A stretch of 64,000 nt of DNA from Bacillus sp. ISL-18 (GCF_018613415.1 NZ_JAGGQG010000007.1:1-64000); one strand, 5' to 3'. Positions 1 to 7,935 are shown, counted from the first letter of the stretch. The notes: generated by a model not told the origin, from the sequence alone. Translations and numbers: made by a program.

Positions 1-99
1 CTGTGCTCTTGCCACATGCTTGTATTTGGCAATATCAACACCTATAATTAATGTTTGAGAAGTAATTTGAGCAATCTTTTCATTTTGGTTATAATTCAT
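1..99 (-). CDS. IS110-family transposase, N-terminal part (cut by window edge)
   Basis: Thirty-three codons are visible before the window ends. They start at an ATG preceded by a strong CCAGGAGG site 5-10 bases upstream. The visible protein contains GVDIAKYKHVA, the start of the DEDD RuvC-like catalytic domain of IS110 transposases, with the first catalytic Asp in GVD. IS110 elements recombine through a DEDD transposase guided by a non-coding bridge RNA made from the element end. Here the 5' leader lies at 100-235 and contains a hairpin. The rest of the element is outside the window, so integrity cannot be judged. Family assignment is from the motif; activity is unknown. Confidence 0.85.
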   Translation of the reverse strand, partial: MNYNQNEKIAQITSQTLIIGVDIAKYKHVARAQ

Positions 100-235
100 T
101 TAAATAGCCTCCTGGTTTTATATTTGTGTCCTTTTTGCCGCCAAGCTTTGGACACTCATATCTTACCAAGGGGCTTTTTATATTCAACCTCATATTTCTT
201 CATTACAGGAATGCTGCCCGATAGTTTAAGTACAA
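100..235 (-). ncRNA. IS110 5' leader, candidate bridge-RNA region
   Basis: This is the untranslated leader upstream of the IS110 transposase. It holds a hairpin with stem GTGTCC/GGACAC (126-131 with 150-155) around a GC-richer loop. Further upstream (about 176-225) is a roughly 40-base segment that occurs again at about 52.66-52.71 kb next to a second IS110 remnant. IS110 elements are known to encode a bridge RNA in a non-coding end. Calling this stretch the bridge RNA is inference from position; its ends are not determined. Confidence 0.4.
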
Positions 236-312
236 CATTTTACAATCTAATTTATTGAAAAAGAAAAAAGGCGACCTTCTTCTTTAAGTATCGCACCCGT
301 TAGCTTCACAAG
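210..312. repeat. Dispersed stem-loop repeat, copy 1 (partial)
   Basis: It contains the repeat's 3' block (TAGTTTAAGTACAAC...TTTACAATC), then a second hairpin GCGA/TCGC (271-294) and CACCCGTTAGC. The first hairpin is replaced by the 40-base segment leading to the IS110. It lies just 3' of the broken GNAT gene. Confidence 0.65.
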
Positions 313-318
313 ATATTT

Positions 319-815
319 TTATAAAAGTTTAGACATATAGTACTCATCAACAAATTCGCCGTCAATGTAAAGCGAATGTCTTTTTGTTCCTTCAATATCA
401 AATCCCATTTTTTTATATAACCGAAATCCAGCTTCATTACGAGTTACTACAGATAATTCTAATCGATGGACACTATGTTCAGTTGCCCACTCCTCTAATT
501 GTTTAAATAGTTTTGTTCCTATCCCAAGCCCTCTATATTGAGTTAAGATACCAATAACAAGATATACAGAATGTTTGTTTCTATTGGCATTGCCACCCAT
601 AGCAATTAGGTATCCGATTAATTCCTCATTTCTTCGGCTACAAAAATAGTCGAATTACCCTCTTTTTTCATAGCTTTTATTCTTTTTTCTTGTTGTTCAG
701 TTCCAATGGTTCTTTCACCTGATTCAAAAAGCATATATTGGGACTCACTTTCAACTTGCTTAATTAAATTCACTAAGTTTTCAGCATCATTAGGTTTTAT
801 CTCTCTGATTAACAT
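319..815 (-). pseudogene. GNAT-family N-acetyltransferase, frameshifted
   Basis: Two adjacent reading frames together make one GNAT acetyltransferase, which would transfer an acetyl group from acetyl-CoA to an amine. The N-terminal half starts at ATG 815 (MLIREIKPND), preceded by a GGGG site. The C-terminal half carries the acetyl-CoA loop YRGLGIGTKLF and a typical ending RLYKKMGFDIEG. The frames meet at about 620-640. Adding one A to the AAA run there restores AEENEELIGYL, the expected sequence. The break is therefore a single-base deletion in a short homopolymer: a real pseudogene or a sequencing error. Confidence 0.75.
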
Positions 816-901
816 AAGAGTCCCCCAAGAAATATTTATATTCAATATTATTCGTTATCTTATGTAAATAACCTGCTAAGTAAATATGCAAACTAAGCAG
901 A

Positions 902-1000
902 GGTCTTGTTGAAGTAACCTGCTCCGTTACTTCAATAATGGAAATGCGATCCTCCCGTTATTGAAGAATCGCACCCGTTAGTTCAAGAAGAAATTAAATA
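902..1000. repeat. Dispersed stem-loop repeat, copy 2
   Basis: First hairpin TTGAAGTAAC/GTTACTTCAA (909-918 with 926-935, loop CTGCTCC), second hairpin GCGAT/ATCGC (946-950 with 968-972), then CACCCGTTAGTTCAAG. Relative to the common TTGAACTAAC arm, both sides of the stem changed together. It lies just 3' of the minus-strand gene at 1030. Confidence 0.85.
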
Positions 1001-1029
1001 ATTGTTTTAGATTGAACCCTTTAGTCTAA

Positions 1030-1779
1030 TCATTTAATAAAAGCATTTAACATTTTTCTATTTGTATTATTTTTTAAGAAAAATGAAGTTAACCCAAGCA
1101 CAGCAAAAGCAATAAATAGACCGATAGGAATCGAATAAAAGTTGTCCAAAGTTGAAATTGGATGATAACCAGCAACCATATAATAGTTTTCATATGGGTC
1201 TTTTATGTCTCTCCAAACGTATTCAGTAGAACCTTTGATTGATGAATCTCCAGATTCAACGGCTACATCCCACTTTTTCATTATTTCTTGCTTTGGCACG
1301 CCTTTCCCTGGTTCAGGATTTTTATATATAACAAAGTATTCAATTTCTTTTGTTGCTTTAACAAGAGAAAGTATTTCTTTATTCTTCTCTTCTGAAAATG
1401 TACCATCAGCCAATTTTTCAAAAACGCTATTTACTGTTTGGTCAATCTTATGAAGTTTGTTTTGATTGTTATTTTCAAACGATATCAATCCTATCAAAAC
1501 AATTAAACCTAAAACGAATGCAGCCATAGATGTTCGAAATAAGTTTCTAATGACATTGTTTTGGGCTTTAAATAAAGTGAATAATCCTTTTGTAATTTGT
1601 TTTTCATCTCCAAAGCGACTAATGGCAATATCTATCGCTTCTTTTTCTGATTTCCCCTCTGCTTTTAGTTCTGAAACAGCTTCTAATAAATGGGAACGCA
1701 TTTCCTGTTTTAACTCTTTCGCTTCTTTTCCTTTAACATCGGAATAAATCGAATTAACAAATTCATCTATTTGTTTCAC
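1030..1779 (-). CDS. HAAS/permease-prefix-domain membrane protein
   Basis: A 249-residue protein. Residues 1-75 are a charged helical domain of the HAAS/DUF1700 (permease prefix) type, with IDIAISRFGDEKQITKGL near its end. Membrane segments follow at about 85-103 and 213-235, with an extracytoplasmic domain between. Such proteins are commonly coupled with PadR repressors, as here: the gene starts at GTG 1779 inside the 3' end of the PadR gene (17-base overlap) with a GGGGGA site. The pair probably forms one operon and senses an envelope or drug signal; the signal is not evident. Confidence 0.75.
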   Translation of the reverse strand: MKQIDEFVNSIYSDVKGKEAKELKQEMRSHLLEAVSELKAEGKSEKEAIDIAISRFGDEKQITKGLFTLFKAQNNVIRNLFRTSMAAFVLGLIVLIGLISFENNNQNKLHKIDQTVNSVFEKLADGTFSEEKNKEILSLVKATKEIEYFVIYKNPEPGKGVPKQEIMKKWDVAVESGDSSIKGSTEYVWRDIKDPYENYYMVAGYHPISTLDNFYSIPIGLFIAFAVLGLTSFFLKNNTNRKMLNAFIK

Positions 1780-2116
1780 TACTTTTTCCCCCTTCTAAAA
1801 ATGAATCAATAATGTTTTTAACAAATTGCCACTCCGAACGCTTTTCTTCAAAGCCTTCTTCACCTAAAGGCGTAAGTTTATAATATTTTCTTCTTCCCCC
1901 AGGACCTTGTTCATCACCCCAGTAAGATTCAATCCATTTATTTTTTTCTAATCGCTTTAATGACAAATAAAGTGTACCTTCTTTTAATTCAAACTGTTGT
2001 TCACTTTTTTCTCGAACATATTTTGCTAACTCATATCCATACATATCCCTGTTGTTCAATAGCGAGAGAATTAACGTATCAATATGACCTTTTAAAACCT
2101 CTTTATTTACTTCCAA
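1763..2116 (-). CDS. PadR-family transcriptional regulator
   Basis: A winged-helix repressor with the full PadR core: LILSLLNNRDMYGYEL at the N-terminus, KEGTLYLSLKRLEKNKWIES as recognition helix and wing, then GPGGRRKYYKLTPLG. I place the start at TTG 2116 because AGAGGTGG lies eight bases upstream and the protein then begins at the family's normal position. The longer frame back to 2191 would add 25 unrelated residues. It overlaps the downstream HAAS membrane gene, the usual pairing for this subfamily, and probably represses its own operon. Confidence 0.88.
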   Translation of the reverse strand: MEVNKEVLKGHIDTLILSLLNNRDMYGYELAKYVREKSEQQFELKEGTLYLSLKRLEKNKWIESYWGDEQGPGGRRKYYKLTPLGEEGFEEKRSEWQFVKNIIDSFLEGGKSSETNR

Positions 2117-2192
2117 TTTTGTCCACCTCTTGTTACTGATTATAAATATAAATACTATATAATGCAAGGTATTAATATAAAAAATTTCCATT

Positions 2193-2262
2193 TTCTTGTT
2201 GAACTAACCTGCCCCGTTAGTGGAACAAGAAAAAGCATTACCGTTGTTCAAGTAATGCTCTC
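2193..2262. repeat. Dispersed stem-loop repeat, copy 3 (terminator-like on minus strand)
   Basis: Hairpin 1 CTTGTT..ACTAAC/GTTAGT..AACAAG around CTGCCCC (2195-2227). Hairpin 2 AGCATTAC/GTAATGCT (2234-2241 with 2252-2259). On the minus strand hairpin 2 is followed by TTTTTCTTGTT, a good Rho-independent terminator for the methyltransferase gene at 2320. Confidence 0.88.
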
Positions 2263-2319
2263 AATAATTAATTAACAACATAGTATAAGTATGTAATAGT
2301 TGTTAGTTTTGAGTGGGGG

Positions 2320-3129
2320 TTAACAGAGCCGTACTCCTTCAACTGCTAACATATACATCCTTAAAGATTCAGCATCACGAATCATCCATTCTCGATAATC
2401 GTTTTCAGCTCTCACATAATCCTGCTCACAAATAAAACCGTCTCTCGCCATTTGTACACCTCTACTTGAAGCAGTATCAGCCCATATCCCAATGCGAGTT
2501 TGAAAATCAGGGTCCCTTCTGTTAGTTACCTCATGAATGGGCGTTATAGTAATATCTTCTATACCAACTTTTCGAAAAAGTCCAGGAAGGTTATCTGCAA
2601 TTTTATTATCCATACCTGCTTCTGCACGCCAATTCAAATAGGCAGCGTAAAAGTTGAGCATACTTGAAGGTGGCAGGGGATTCCATGAAATCTTATCATG
2701 GTTATAATCCGTTATTAAAATGCGACCGCCAATTTTTGCAGCAGATGTCATCATTTTCAATCCTTTTAATGGGTCGGATAACCATATTAAAACCCGTGAA
2801 CAGGTAACAATGTCAAACTGTTGTTCATAAGGAAGATTATAAATGTCACCTGTTTCAAATGATAATCCTGGTATTTCACTATATGATTGACGTGCTTTTT
2901 CAATTAAGGCTGGATTACTGTCAATTCCCACTACACGTCCATTTGGACCCACAGCTTCTGCTATACCTCTAGTAATTGCCCCTGTTCCACATCCAACATC
3001 CAGAATTGCCATGCCTTCTGTAATAATTTCTGCAAGCCTTTTGTGTGAGTTTTTTAATGTTCTGGAATCTAATACATTTGTTAACTTTCCAGATAATTCA
3101 GCACGATTTCGAGCCATTTTTGTATCCAA
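2320..3129 (-). CDS. Class I SAM-dependent methyltransferase
   Basis: A 269-residue Rossmann-fold methyltransferase. Motif I is VGCGTGAITRGIAEAVG at about residues 46-62, and the acidic end of strand 2 (VVGIDSNPALIEKA) would bind the SAM ribose. The methyl acceptor is not predictable. The frame opens at TTG 3129 with GAAGGGG eight bases upstream; ATG at 3117 is the alternative. The gene stands alone, flanked by copies of the dispersed repeat at both ends, the 3' copy serving as its likely terminator. Confidence 0.85.
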   Translation of the reverse strand: MDTKMARNRAELSGKLTNVLDSRTLKNSHKRLAEIITEGMAILDVGCGTGAITRGIAEAVGPNGRVVGIDSNPALIEKARQSYSEIPGLSFETGDIYNLPYEQQFDIVTCSRVLIWLSDPLKGLKMMTSAAKIGGRILITDYNHDKISWNPLPPSSMLNFYAAYLNWRAEAGMDNKIADNLPGLFRKVGIEDITITPIHEVTNRRDPDFQTRIGIWADTASSRGVQMARDGFICEQDYVRAENDYREWMIRDAESLRMYMLAVEGVRLC

Positions 3130-3304
3130 ACATGATTCCCCTTCCCTGAACTTATTGCAATTTTCAATAAATTAATCTTACCATTTAAGATTTTATTGTT
3201 CTAATAAATAATAACCACCATTTTAATTCCATAATGGAATTAATAAGGTTCATAATTAATATTTAAGTTAATACAATAATAGTTCTCTTCAAAGGAAATT
3301 CCTG

Positions 3305-3412
3305 TTGTTATTGAACTAACCTGCCCCGTTAGCTCAACAAGAAAAAAGATCGCCGCAGCGTTCATCAAAGTTAGCTAATCACCCGTTAGTTGAAGAACAA
3401 TCATTGTTTAAT
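3305..3412. repeat. Dispersed stem-loop repeat, copy 4
   Basis: Hairpin 1 TTGAACTAAC/GTTAGCTCAA (3311-3320 with 3328-3337, loop CTGCCCC), then GATCGCCGCAGCG, then CACCCGTTAGTTGAAG. It is immediately 3' of the minus-strand gene ending at 3413. Confidence 0.85.
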
Positions 3413-3634
3413 CTAAATAAATTTTCTACAAACTTCACAAAGACCACTTTCGTTTAAAGCTAGTGGCTTGAAATACTTTCTTAGATTTTTAGCGGCAGCA
3501 GAAGTTTCATTACCATAAGTAGATAGTTCAAAGGGTAATTCAGGTTTATAACCAATATCCTGACAAGCAACACATTGATTAATCCATTTTCTAAGTTGGA
3601 GATACATTTTTAAATATTCTTCTCCCTCTGTCAT
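3413..3634 (-). CDS. Small CxxC/CxxC protein of unknown function
   Basis: A 73-residue protein with a strong AAAGGAG site before ATG 3634. Two cysteine pairs, CVAC near residue 21 and CEVC near residue 68, could bind one zinc ion. The rest is charged and has no signal peptide or membrane segment. I do not recognise a named family. Its stop codon lies at the border of the dispersed repeat. Confidence 0.6.
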   Translation of the reverse strand: MTEGEEYLKMYLQLRKWINQCVACQDIGYKPELPFELSTYGNETSAAAKNLRKYFKPLALNESGLCEVCRKFI

Positions 3635-3705
3635 AAAAACTCACTACTCCTTTTCTATCCTTGTTATCCTAATGCACCCGTAAGATTAATAAGGTTATTG
3701 ACACA

Positions 3706-3922
3706 TTATTCAATTTTTGGCTTTACTTTGCTATCAAAATCTTCTTTAGTAATTTCCCAAATATCATATTCTTGACCAAACTTATCTCGAACATCCATAG
3801 CCGTTAAGTCAGAAATTATATCGTAATCATCTAAGATGTCTTCATTCAGTTTTCCCTTAACCTACCCACAGAAAGATACCACCTATAATTAAAACTAATA
3901 AGGAACATATTACATCCTTCAA
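3706..3922 (-). pseudogene. Small membrane protein gene, frameshifted
   Basis: A TTG start at 3922 has an AGGAG site nine bases upstream. It is followed by a hydrophobic segment (CSLLVLIIGGIFLWVG) that ends in TAA. The next frame then reads an acidic tail (EDILDDYDIISDLTAMDVR, then a Lys-rich end) to a stop at 3706. The two halves look like one small protein of about 70 residues broken by a frameshift. No family is recognised. Confidence 0.4.
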
Positions 3923-3967
3923 TACAACTACTCCTAATTTTCGTTTATTATTGGTATTTTAGCATAC

Positions 3968-4030
3968 AGTTCTTAAACTATCCTGCTTCGTTAGCTGAAG
4001 AAGAAAATGACCTTTGATGCAGCCCGTTTT
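3968..4030. repeat. Dispersed stem-loop repeat, copy 5 (degenerate)
   Basis: TTCTTAAACTATCCTGCTTCG and GTTAGCTGAAGAAGAAAATGACC match the first hairpin and its flank with mismatches. It abuts the 3' end of the gene at 4037. Confidence 0.65.
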
Positions 4031-4036
4031 TCCAAT

Positions 4037-4576
4037 TCAATTTCCGTTCAAACGATGCCAAACACTTTTGAAATATCCCGATAATACCCCTTCTCCTTGA
4101 AATCTGTCCTCAAGAACAGCTTGAACCTGCTTATATTCATCTTTAAGTTTGCCGTAAGTATTGGGAAGGGACCCCAAGTAAGAATATTTATAAACAGGAT
4201 CATCGGGACAAAGTTCATATGCCCTCTTTAACATTAAATTACCTATTTCTTCCCAATGTCCGTAGTCACCAAAATAATATGGGAAAAGTGAAATCATATA
4301 ACCAAAACACCAAAGAAAATCCTCGTTTGTCATAAAATTATCCAATCCAAAATCCGTAACCTGACGTAACACTGTCTCTAATTCATCAAAATCTACACCT
4401 TTTATATCCAAGGGACCTTCTTCTGCTAGTACATACCAGCAAAAGAACCCAAGGCGAATAACAGTTTTTAAGTCATCACGATTTTGGGTCCAACTTTTTA
4501 TCAGGATAGTTTTTGCTTCATTCCATTTGCCTTGGCTTTCTAGTATATCAACTTCAGTCCACCGCCAATCCATCAC
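4037..4576 (-). CDS. Unknown helical (TPR-like) protein
   Basis: A 179-residue, tryptophan- and aromatic-rich, mostly helical protein. Repeated patterns such as GKWNEAKTILIKSW and MLKRAYELCPDDPVYKY suggest TPR-type helical hairpins. There is no signal peptide or membrane segment. The start is GTG 4576 or the next codon, ATG 4573; AGGTGG lies upstream. Small orphan proteins of this kind near SMI1/SUKH-like or DUF2691 genes are sometimes immunity proteins, but nothing here proves that. Confidence 0.6.
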   Translation of the reverse strand: MMDWRWTEVDILESQGKWNEAKTILIKSWTQNRDDLKTVIRLGFFCWYVLAEEGPLDIKGVDFDELETVLRQVTDFGLDNFMTNEDFLWCFGYMISLFPYYFGDYGHWEEIGNLMLKRAYELCPDDPVYKYSYLGSLPNTYGKLKDEYKQVQAVLEDRFQGEGVLSGYFKSVWHRLNGN

Positions 4577-4611
4577 AGTGATTACGCCACCTATCTTGGA
4601 TATTTTTTAAA

Positions 4612-4665
4612 CAGGAAAGGCGATCCTTCACTGTTGAAGCATCGCACCTGTTACTTCAATAATCT
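4612..4665. repeat. Dispersed stem-loop repeat, copy 6 (second half)
   Basis: Hairpin GCGATcCTTCA/TGAAGcATCGC (4620-4645), then CACCTGTTACTTCAATAA. The first hairpin is missing. The stop codon of the remnant at 4651 lies inside this block. Confidence 0.65.
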
Positions 4666-4859
4666 ATTCTTTTTCATTTCGGCTAAAAATTCAGGGTCAA
4701 CCCATACTTCTTCTACTTCATAGTCTTCCAAATCTTCGTCAGTATCGGATTTCATCATTTGAAGGAGGTTCTCGAAATTATAAGCTATGGGTAAGAGTTT
4801 CTTATTTTCAATATCATCATTTTGAAATCCCGTTAGTGGAATAAAAAGGTAAAGTTATA
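4651..4859 (-). pseudogene. C-terminal remnant of an orphan protein (possibly SMI1/SUKH-like)
   Basis: An open frame without a start codon reads LYLFIPLTGFQNDDIENK, PIAYNFENLLQMMKSD, then a Glu/Asp-rich tail. The pattern resembles the C-terminus of SMI1/KNR4-type proteins, but the assignment is weak. It begins right after the stop of the DUF2691 gene and ends inside the repeat, so it is a truncated gene. Confidence 0.45.
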
Positions 4860-4868
4860 AATCAACCA

Positions 4869-5336
4869 TTACCAAGCTGATAAGTTTGTTCTTGTGTCAT
4901 TCTTATCTGTAATGTAATGGAGATTTTCAAACCCTTTTGTCTTTGCATTACTATATAATTTTTCAAGTTTTTCACTGTCCTTACAATAAATTGTCACAAA
5001 GTCAGAATCAACGACTAATAATACGAGTTCACAATCGCTATTCAAAAAATCGCTATACGTCTCAATTACTGATGGATTTATTCCTTTTGAGTAGGCTTTT
5101 AAGTCCACAAAAATAAGATAATATAAATTATGTTCTAAATGTTCTTTAAGGGATAAGCAATCTATCCAGTTTACCTCATCTGTGAAAAGTGGTTTTCCTA
5201 ACTCATTATCCTCGATTAAATATGATTCCTCTCCCCCACTTCGCCAAATGAATTTAGTGAGTTCAACGGGTGTTAATACCTCCCAAAGAAACCTTCCGTA
5301 TTCATTGGGAATTTCAAAACTGATTCCTCGTTTCAT
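4869..5336 (-). CDS. DUF2691 family protein
   Basis: A 155-residue protein whose N-terminus (MKRGISFEIPNEYGRFLWEV) and GGEESYLIEDNELG segment match what I know of DUF2691, a family of Bacillus orphan proteins of unknown role. It looks cytoplasmic, without signal or membrane segments. ATG 5336 has a GGCGGGAG site. It is flanked by repeat-rich DNA and a truncated gene. Confidence 0.7.
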   Translation of the reverse strand: MKRGISFEIPNEYGRFLWEVLTPVELTKFIWRSGGEESYLIEDNELGKPLFTDEVNWIDCLSLKEHLEHNLYYLIFVDLKAYSKGINPSVIETYSDFLNSDCELVLLVVDSDFVTIYCKDSEKLEKLYSNAKTKGFENLHYITDKNDTRTNLSAW

Positions 5337-5354
5337 TTTTCTCCCGCCTTTATT

Positions 5355-5500
5355 TTATTGAATTAACCTGCTTCTAGAGGAATACTGTTGTTGGATAAGC
5401 CACAAGATTTTGAACAACACATTGTCCACGAATTGTTTAGGTGAACAAGAGAAAAAACTAATAGGTACGTTGTTCAAGTAACGGGTGATTTTTTCAAATT
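5355..5500. repeat. Dispersed stem-loop repeat, copy 7 (scrambled)
   Basis: TTGAATTAACCTGCTTC at the left matches the first arm. At 5468-5500 the block GTTGTTCAAGTAACGGGTGATT is in inverted orientation, unlike the other copies. This looks like a decayed or rearranged copy. Confidence 0.45.
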
Positions 5501-5572
5501 CGAAATAAACGCTTCTAATTCCCTATATAAATACAACATTTTCCATGTTATGATTAAATTACAATAAAATTA

Positions 5573-5842
5573 TTGGGAATTTTTCGACTTTTCTTAGTTT
5601 CCTCCCTATTAAGGAAAAGAGGCTGTAAGAATTTGACTTTAGCCCATACGAAACTTTTGTTAGAGACCTTGAGACAATACTATAATACTGAGATTTACTT
5701 AACTTTCAAAAAAGAAGATCAAACCCCAATCTTGTCTGTGTGCTTTAAAAATAATGAATATGAAATAACCTATCTCAAGACTCAAAATATCCAACATTAT
5801 CATAACCTTGAATCTGTACTAACAATTATTTATGGATTGTAA
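5573..5842 (+). CDS. Possible small hypothetical protein
   Basis: An 89-codon frame from a TTG without a convincing ribosome binding site. The composition is protein-like (LLETLRQYYNTEIYLTFKKE, ending in LESVLTIIYGL), but no family is recognised. It may be the C-terminal remnant of a longer gene. The only plus-strand candidate in this part of the window. Confidence 0.35.
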   Translation: MGIFRLFLVSSLLRKRGCKNLTLAHTKLLLETLRQYYNTEIYLTFKKEDQTPILSVCFKNNEYEITYLKTQNIQHYHNLESVLTIIYGL

Positions 5843-5924
5843 CCTGGGTAACAGCCTCGAAAGTCACTCACCAAACTCCCCCTCTTCACCTCAACGCGGA
5901 TCTAGAAGCCTGCCTTTGTTTGTG

Positions 5925-6059
5925 TTACGACTTACCATCTGTTTTGTTCTTCTCAGAAACCATACAAATTAAAACTGTTTCTTTTTCGTCCAGTAATTCA
6001 AAATCGTGGTGACACATACTGAACGACCCCGTTGTTACACAATTTGTGTTAAATACGAC
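5925..6059 (-). pseudogene. Open-frame remnant
   Basis: Forty-four codons without a start, reading FELLDEKETVLICMVSEKNK near the end and stopping at 5925. Protein-like composition suggests the tail of a lost gene. The rest of 5843-6076 holds nothing recognisable. Confidence 0.25.
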
Positions 6060-6076
6060 CTAAAAAAATAAATCCC

Positions 6077-6150
6077 TTCTTAAACTATCCTGCCACGTTA
6101 GCGGAACAAGAAAAGCCCTGCTCTTATAGAACAATACATCCAGTTAGTGA
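6077..6150. repeat. Dispersed stem-loop repeat, copy 8
   Basis: CTTCTTAAACTATCCTGCC, then GTTAGCGGAACAAGAAAAGCC, then CATCCAGTTAGTGAAG. The stop codon of the DUF2294 gene (6144) is the TAA inside the block's CACTAACTGG. Confidence 0.75.
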
Positions 6151-6830
6151 AGAAAAAAATAAGTTAGACTTCTATCGTCTTTTAAATTCCAATCCACAAA
6201 AATATCTGTAACTGGCTTTTTAAAAATTTCATCAAAATGTCCATGTTGGTAGAAATATTTTTTTTCCAACTTATCCTTTGTTACTAGAAGTGCTTGTTCA
6301 TAACCGTTTTCAATCAGTGCTTTTTCAATCGGAACTAATATTCCATAACGTTTTACCAGATACAGCTTCGGAGTTATTTGAAAAGCTTCGATTTTATCTG
6401 GTTTTTTTTGTACTAAAATACTTATACGTTCAACCTCACCAATAAAATCCTTATACTCTGGAAATTGTTCAACTGATTTAAAGGAAGGGATTTCTTTTTC
6501 AAAAACAGCAGTGATCATGCCAGTATTATTAAGATAGTTCCAGTCATGATAAAGGCTTTGGACATCCTGTTGAAATTCTAATTCGAGAATTCCCTTCAAC
6601 TCTGTAAGGATTGTTTTCATAACAACATTTCGTGAAATTTTAGCATTGTCTATGTCTTGGTTCTCAATTAGAACATTTTCAATTGGTGATAGAAACCCTC
6701 GTATGTAGAAAATAAGAAAACGACTTCTAGAGAAAGGATAGCAGGAAAGTGGACCCTTACCAAAGTTTTGTCTTAATAATTTACTAACAAAACTGCTTAT
6801 TTCCATTAATTTTTGTGTTGGAGCAGCCAT
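6144..6830 (-). CDS. Tandem DUF2294 protein
   Basis: A 228-residue protein made of two DUF2294-type halves. Half one is about residues 10-110 (LRQNFGKGPLSCYP, LIFYIRGFLSPIENVLIENQ, LYHDWNYLNNTGMI). Half two is about 135-226 (LYLVKRYGILVPIEKALIENG, FVDWNLKDDRSLTYFF). The usual family member has one domain of about 120 residues, so this looks like an internal duplication. The family has been linked to stress or ion-transport loci but has no firm function. GGCGGTGA precedes ATG 6830. The last residues and the stop codon are encoded by the dispersed repeat. Confidence 0.75.
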   Translation of the reverse strand: MAAPTQKLMEISSFVSKLLRQNFGKGPLSCYPFSRSRFLIFYIRGFLSPIENVLIENQDIDNAKISRNVVMKTILTELKGILELEFQQDVQSLYHDWNYLNNTGMITAVFEKEIPSFKSVEQFPEYKDFIGEVERISILVQKKPDKIEAFQITPKLYLVKRYGILVPIEKALIENGYEQALLVTKDKLEKKYFYQHGHFDEIFKKPVTDIFVDWNLKDDRSLTYFFLH

Positions 6831-7131
6831 GTATAAAAATCACCGCCTAGAAAAAGCATATTTAAATCCTGTTAATAATACATACCCAAAGAATAAAACA
6901 ATTCTATCAATTTCTTAAGAATTTTTTCAATTGTATTCCTATTACAACTTCGGAACTTGTAGCTTCTCCTTTTCTGTTTCGATATTCAATTATTCTCCCC
7001 TGAAGTCAATAAAAAAGGGGATCCAGCAGTCGTCCCAAATCTTCAGCTCTTGGTTAGTTGAATATATACTTAAATGATTAGTTCCTATTTCTTTTCCATA
7101 TATTATTAGTAATATTTACAATGGGGAGAGT
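6831..7131. other. Non-coding stretch
   Basis: No gene is supported. An AAAAAGGGGATCC...GTCGTCCC inverted segment near 7012-7040 and GGTTAGTTGAA near 7052-7062 look like decayed pieces of the dispersed repeat. Confidence 0.4.
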
Positions 7132-7205
7132 TTGCGTGTTACAATTAAAATTGGTCAGGGGATTGAAGCTCTTGGCTAATTTTTTACCGAGGATGATTAT
7201 TTGTA
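7132..7205 (+). pseudogene. Short coding remnant before the 49-residue ORF
   Basis: The frame LRVTIKIGQGIEALG ends in TAA, then reads FFTEDDYL before TAATGA, which overlaps the next ATG. GGGGAG lies just upstream of a TTG. It looks like a very small gene with one nonsense codon, once coupled to the ORF at 7206. Family unknown. Confidence 0.3.
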
Positions 7206-7355
7206 ATGAACCTAATTCCTATCTTTCTCCGTGAACTTGAACGATTAAAAAATGATTATTCAAAATGCGATATTTCGCAAGTCAAAGAAACGATTCAAAG
7301 TGATATAAAATTATTAATTGAAGCGTGTGAAGTCTTGGGAGAAGAAGAGAATTAG
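7206..7355 (+). CDS. Small hypothetical protein (49 residues)
   Basis: The ATG overlaps the TAATGA end of the preceding frame. The product is charged and helical (FLRELERLKNDYSKCD, IKLLIEACEVLGEEEN), like a small coiled-coil or regulatory protein. The upstream GAGG is somewhat far from the start, so translation probably depended on coupling. No family is recognised. Confidence 0.45.
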   Translation: MNLIPIFLRELERLKNDYSKCDISQVKETIQSDIKLLIEACEVLGEEEN

Positions 7356-7706
7356 ATGGTTATACAACCTTATAGAACATTTCTTGAAATAAGCCAAAAG
7401 ATACTCGGTTTATTTTTTTTTGTCAACCTTTGCATCAAATGGTCATCTTTCAATTTTTTCTTTTCAACTAAGCTGTCAGTTAGTGAAACAAGCCAAATCC
7501 CCATAAATATTAGCATATATACTTTTTTTCTTGAGTATTGTACTGCAAAGACCTACATAATTAAAATGCTTAGAACTTACAAATCATGTAAAAAATGCTA
7601 GACACTAACTGGAAAAATGTGTATCAATTTTTCAAGCAAAAACTGTGTCATGTCTTTCAAGCGGTCACAACCCTGATAAAGCAATATACATTGCGTCAAT
7701 TCTGTA
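7356..7706. other. Stretch without a supported gene
   Basis: An 81-codon frame here is Phe- and Ser-rich, has no ribosome binding site and is probably chance. At 7618-7670 a segment GCAAAAACTGTGTCAT...CTTTCAAGCGGTCAC recurs at 56472-56510, so a second, smaller repeat family is present. Confidence 0.4.
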
Positions 7707-7886
7707 TTAATCCTTTGGACATTTCACAGAGATTGTAAATTTGGTCGTTTTGTCGTTACGTACATATGTTACTATTTCTACCTGATTCCCTTTTCTTTCT
7801 ACTTCTAATAATGAATTCTCACCTTTATCCCTAATTGAAACATATAGACCATTTTTCTTTTCTTTCTCTTTATATTCTTAGTTCAT
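7707..7886 (-). pseudogene. Small hypothetical gene with nonsense codon 3
   Basis: ATG 7884-7886 has a GGGAGTG site five bases upstream, but the third codon is TAA. The frame then stays open for 56 codons (GLYVSIRDKGENSLLEVERK, then FTISVKCPKD). A single substitution restores an intact 59-residue protein. Unknown function; probably dead, or a sequencing error. Confidence 0.45.
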
Positions 7887-7935
7887 AAAATCACTCCCTG
7901 TTACATCACTTCTATACACTGTTTAGAAAATCCTT

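Noticed and set aside
7356..7601. An 81-codon plus-strand open frame
   Set aside because: No ribosome binding site, Phe/Ser/Lys-biased low-complexity translation, no family.
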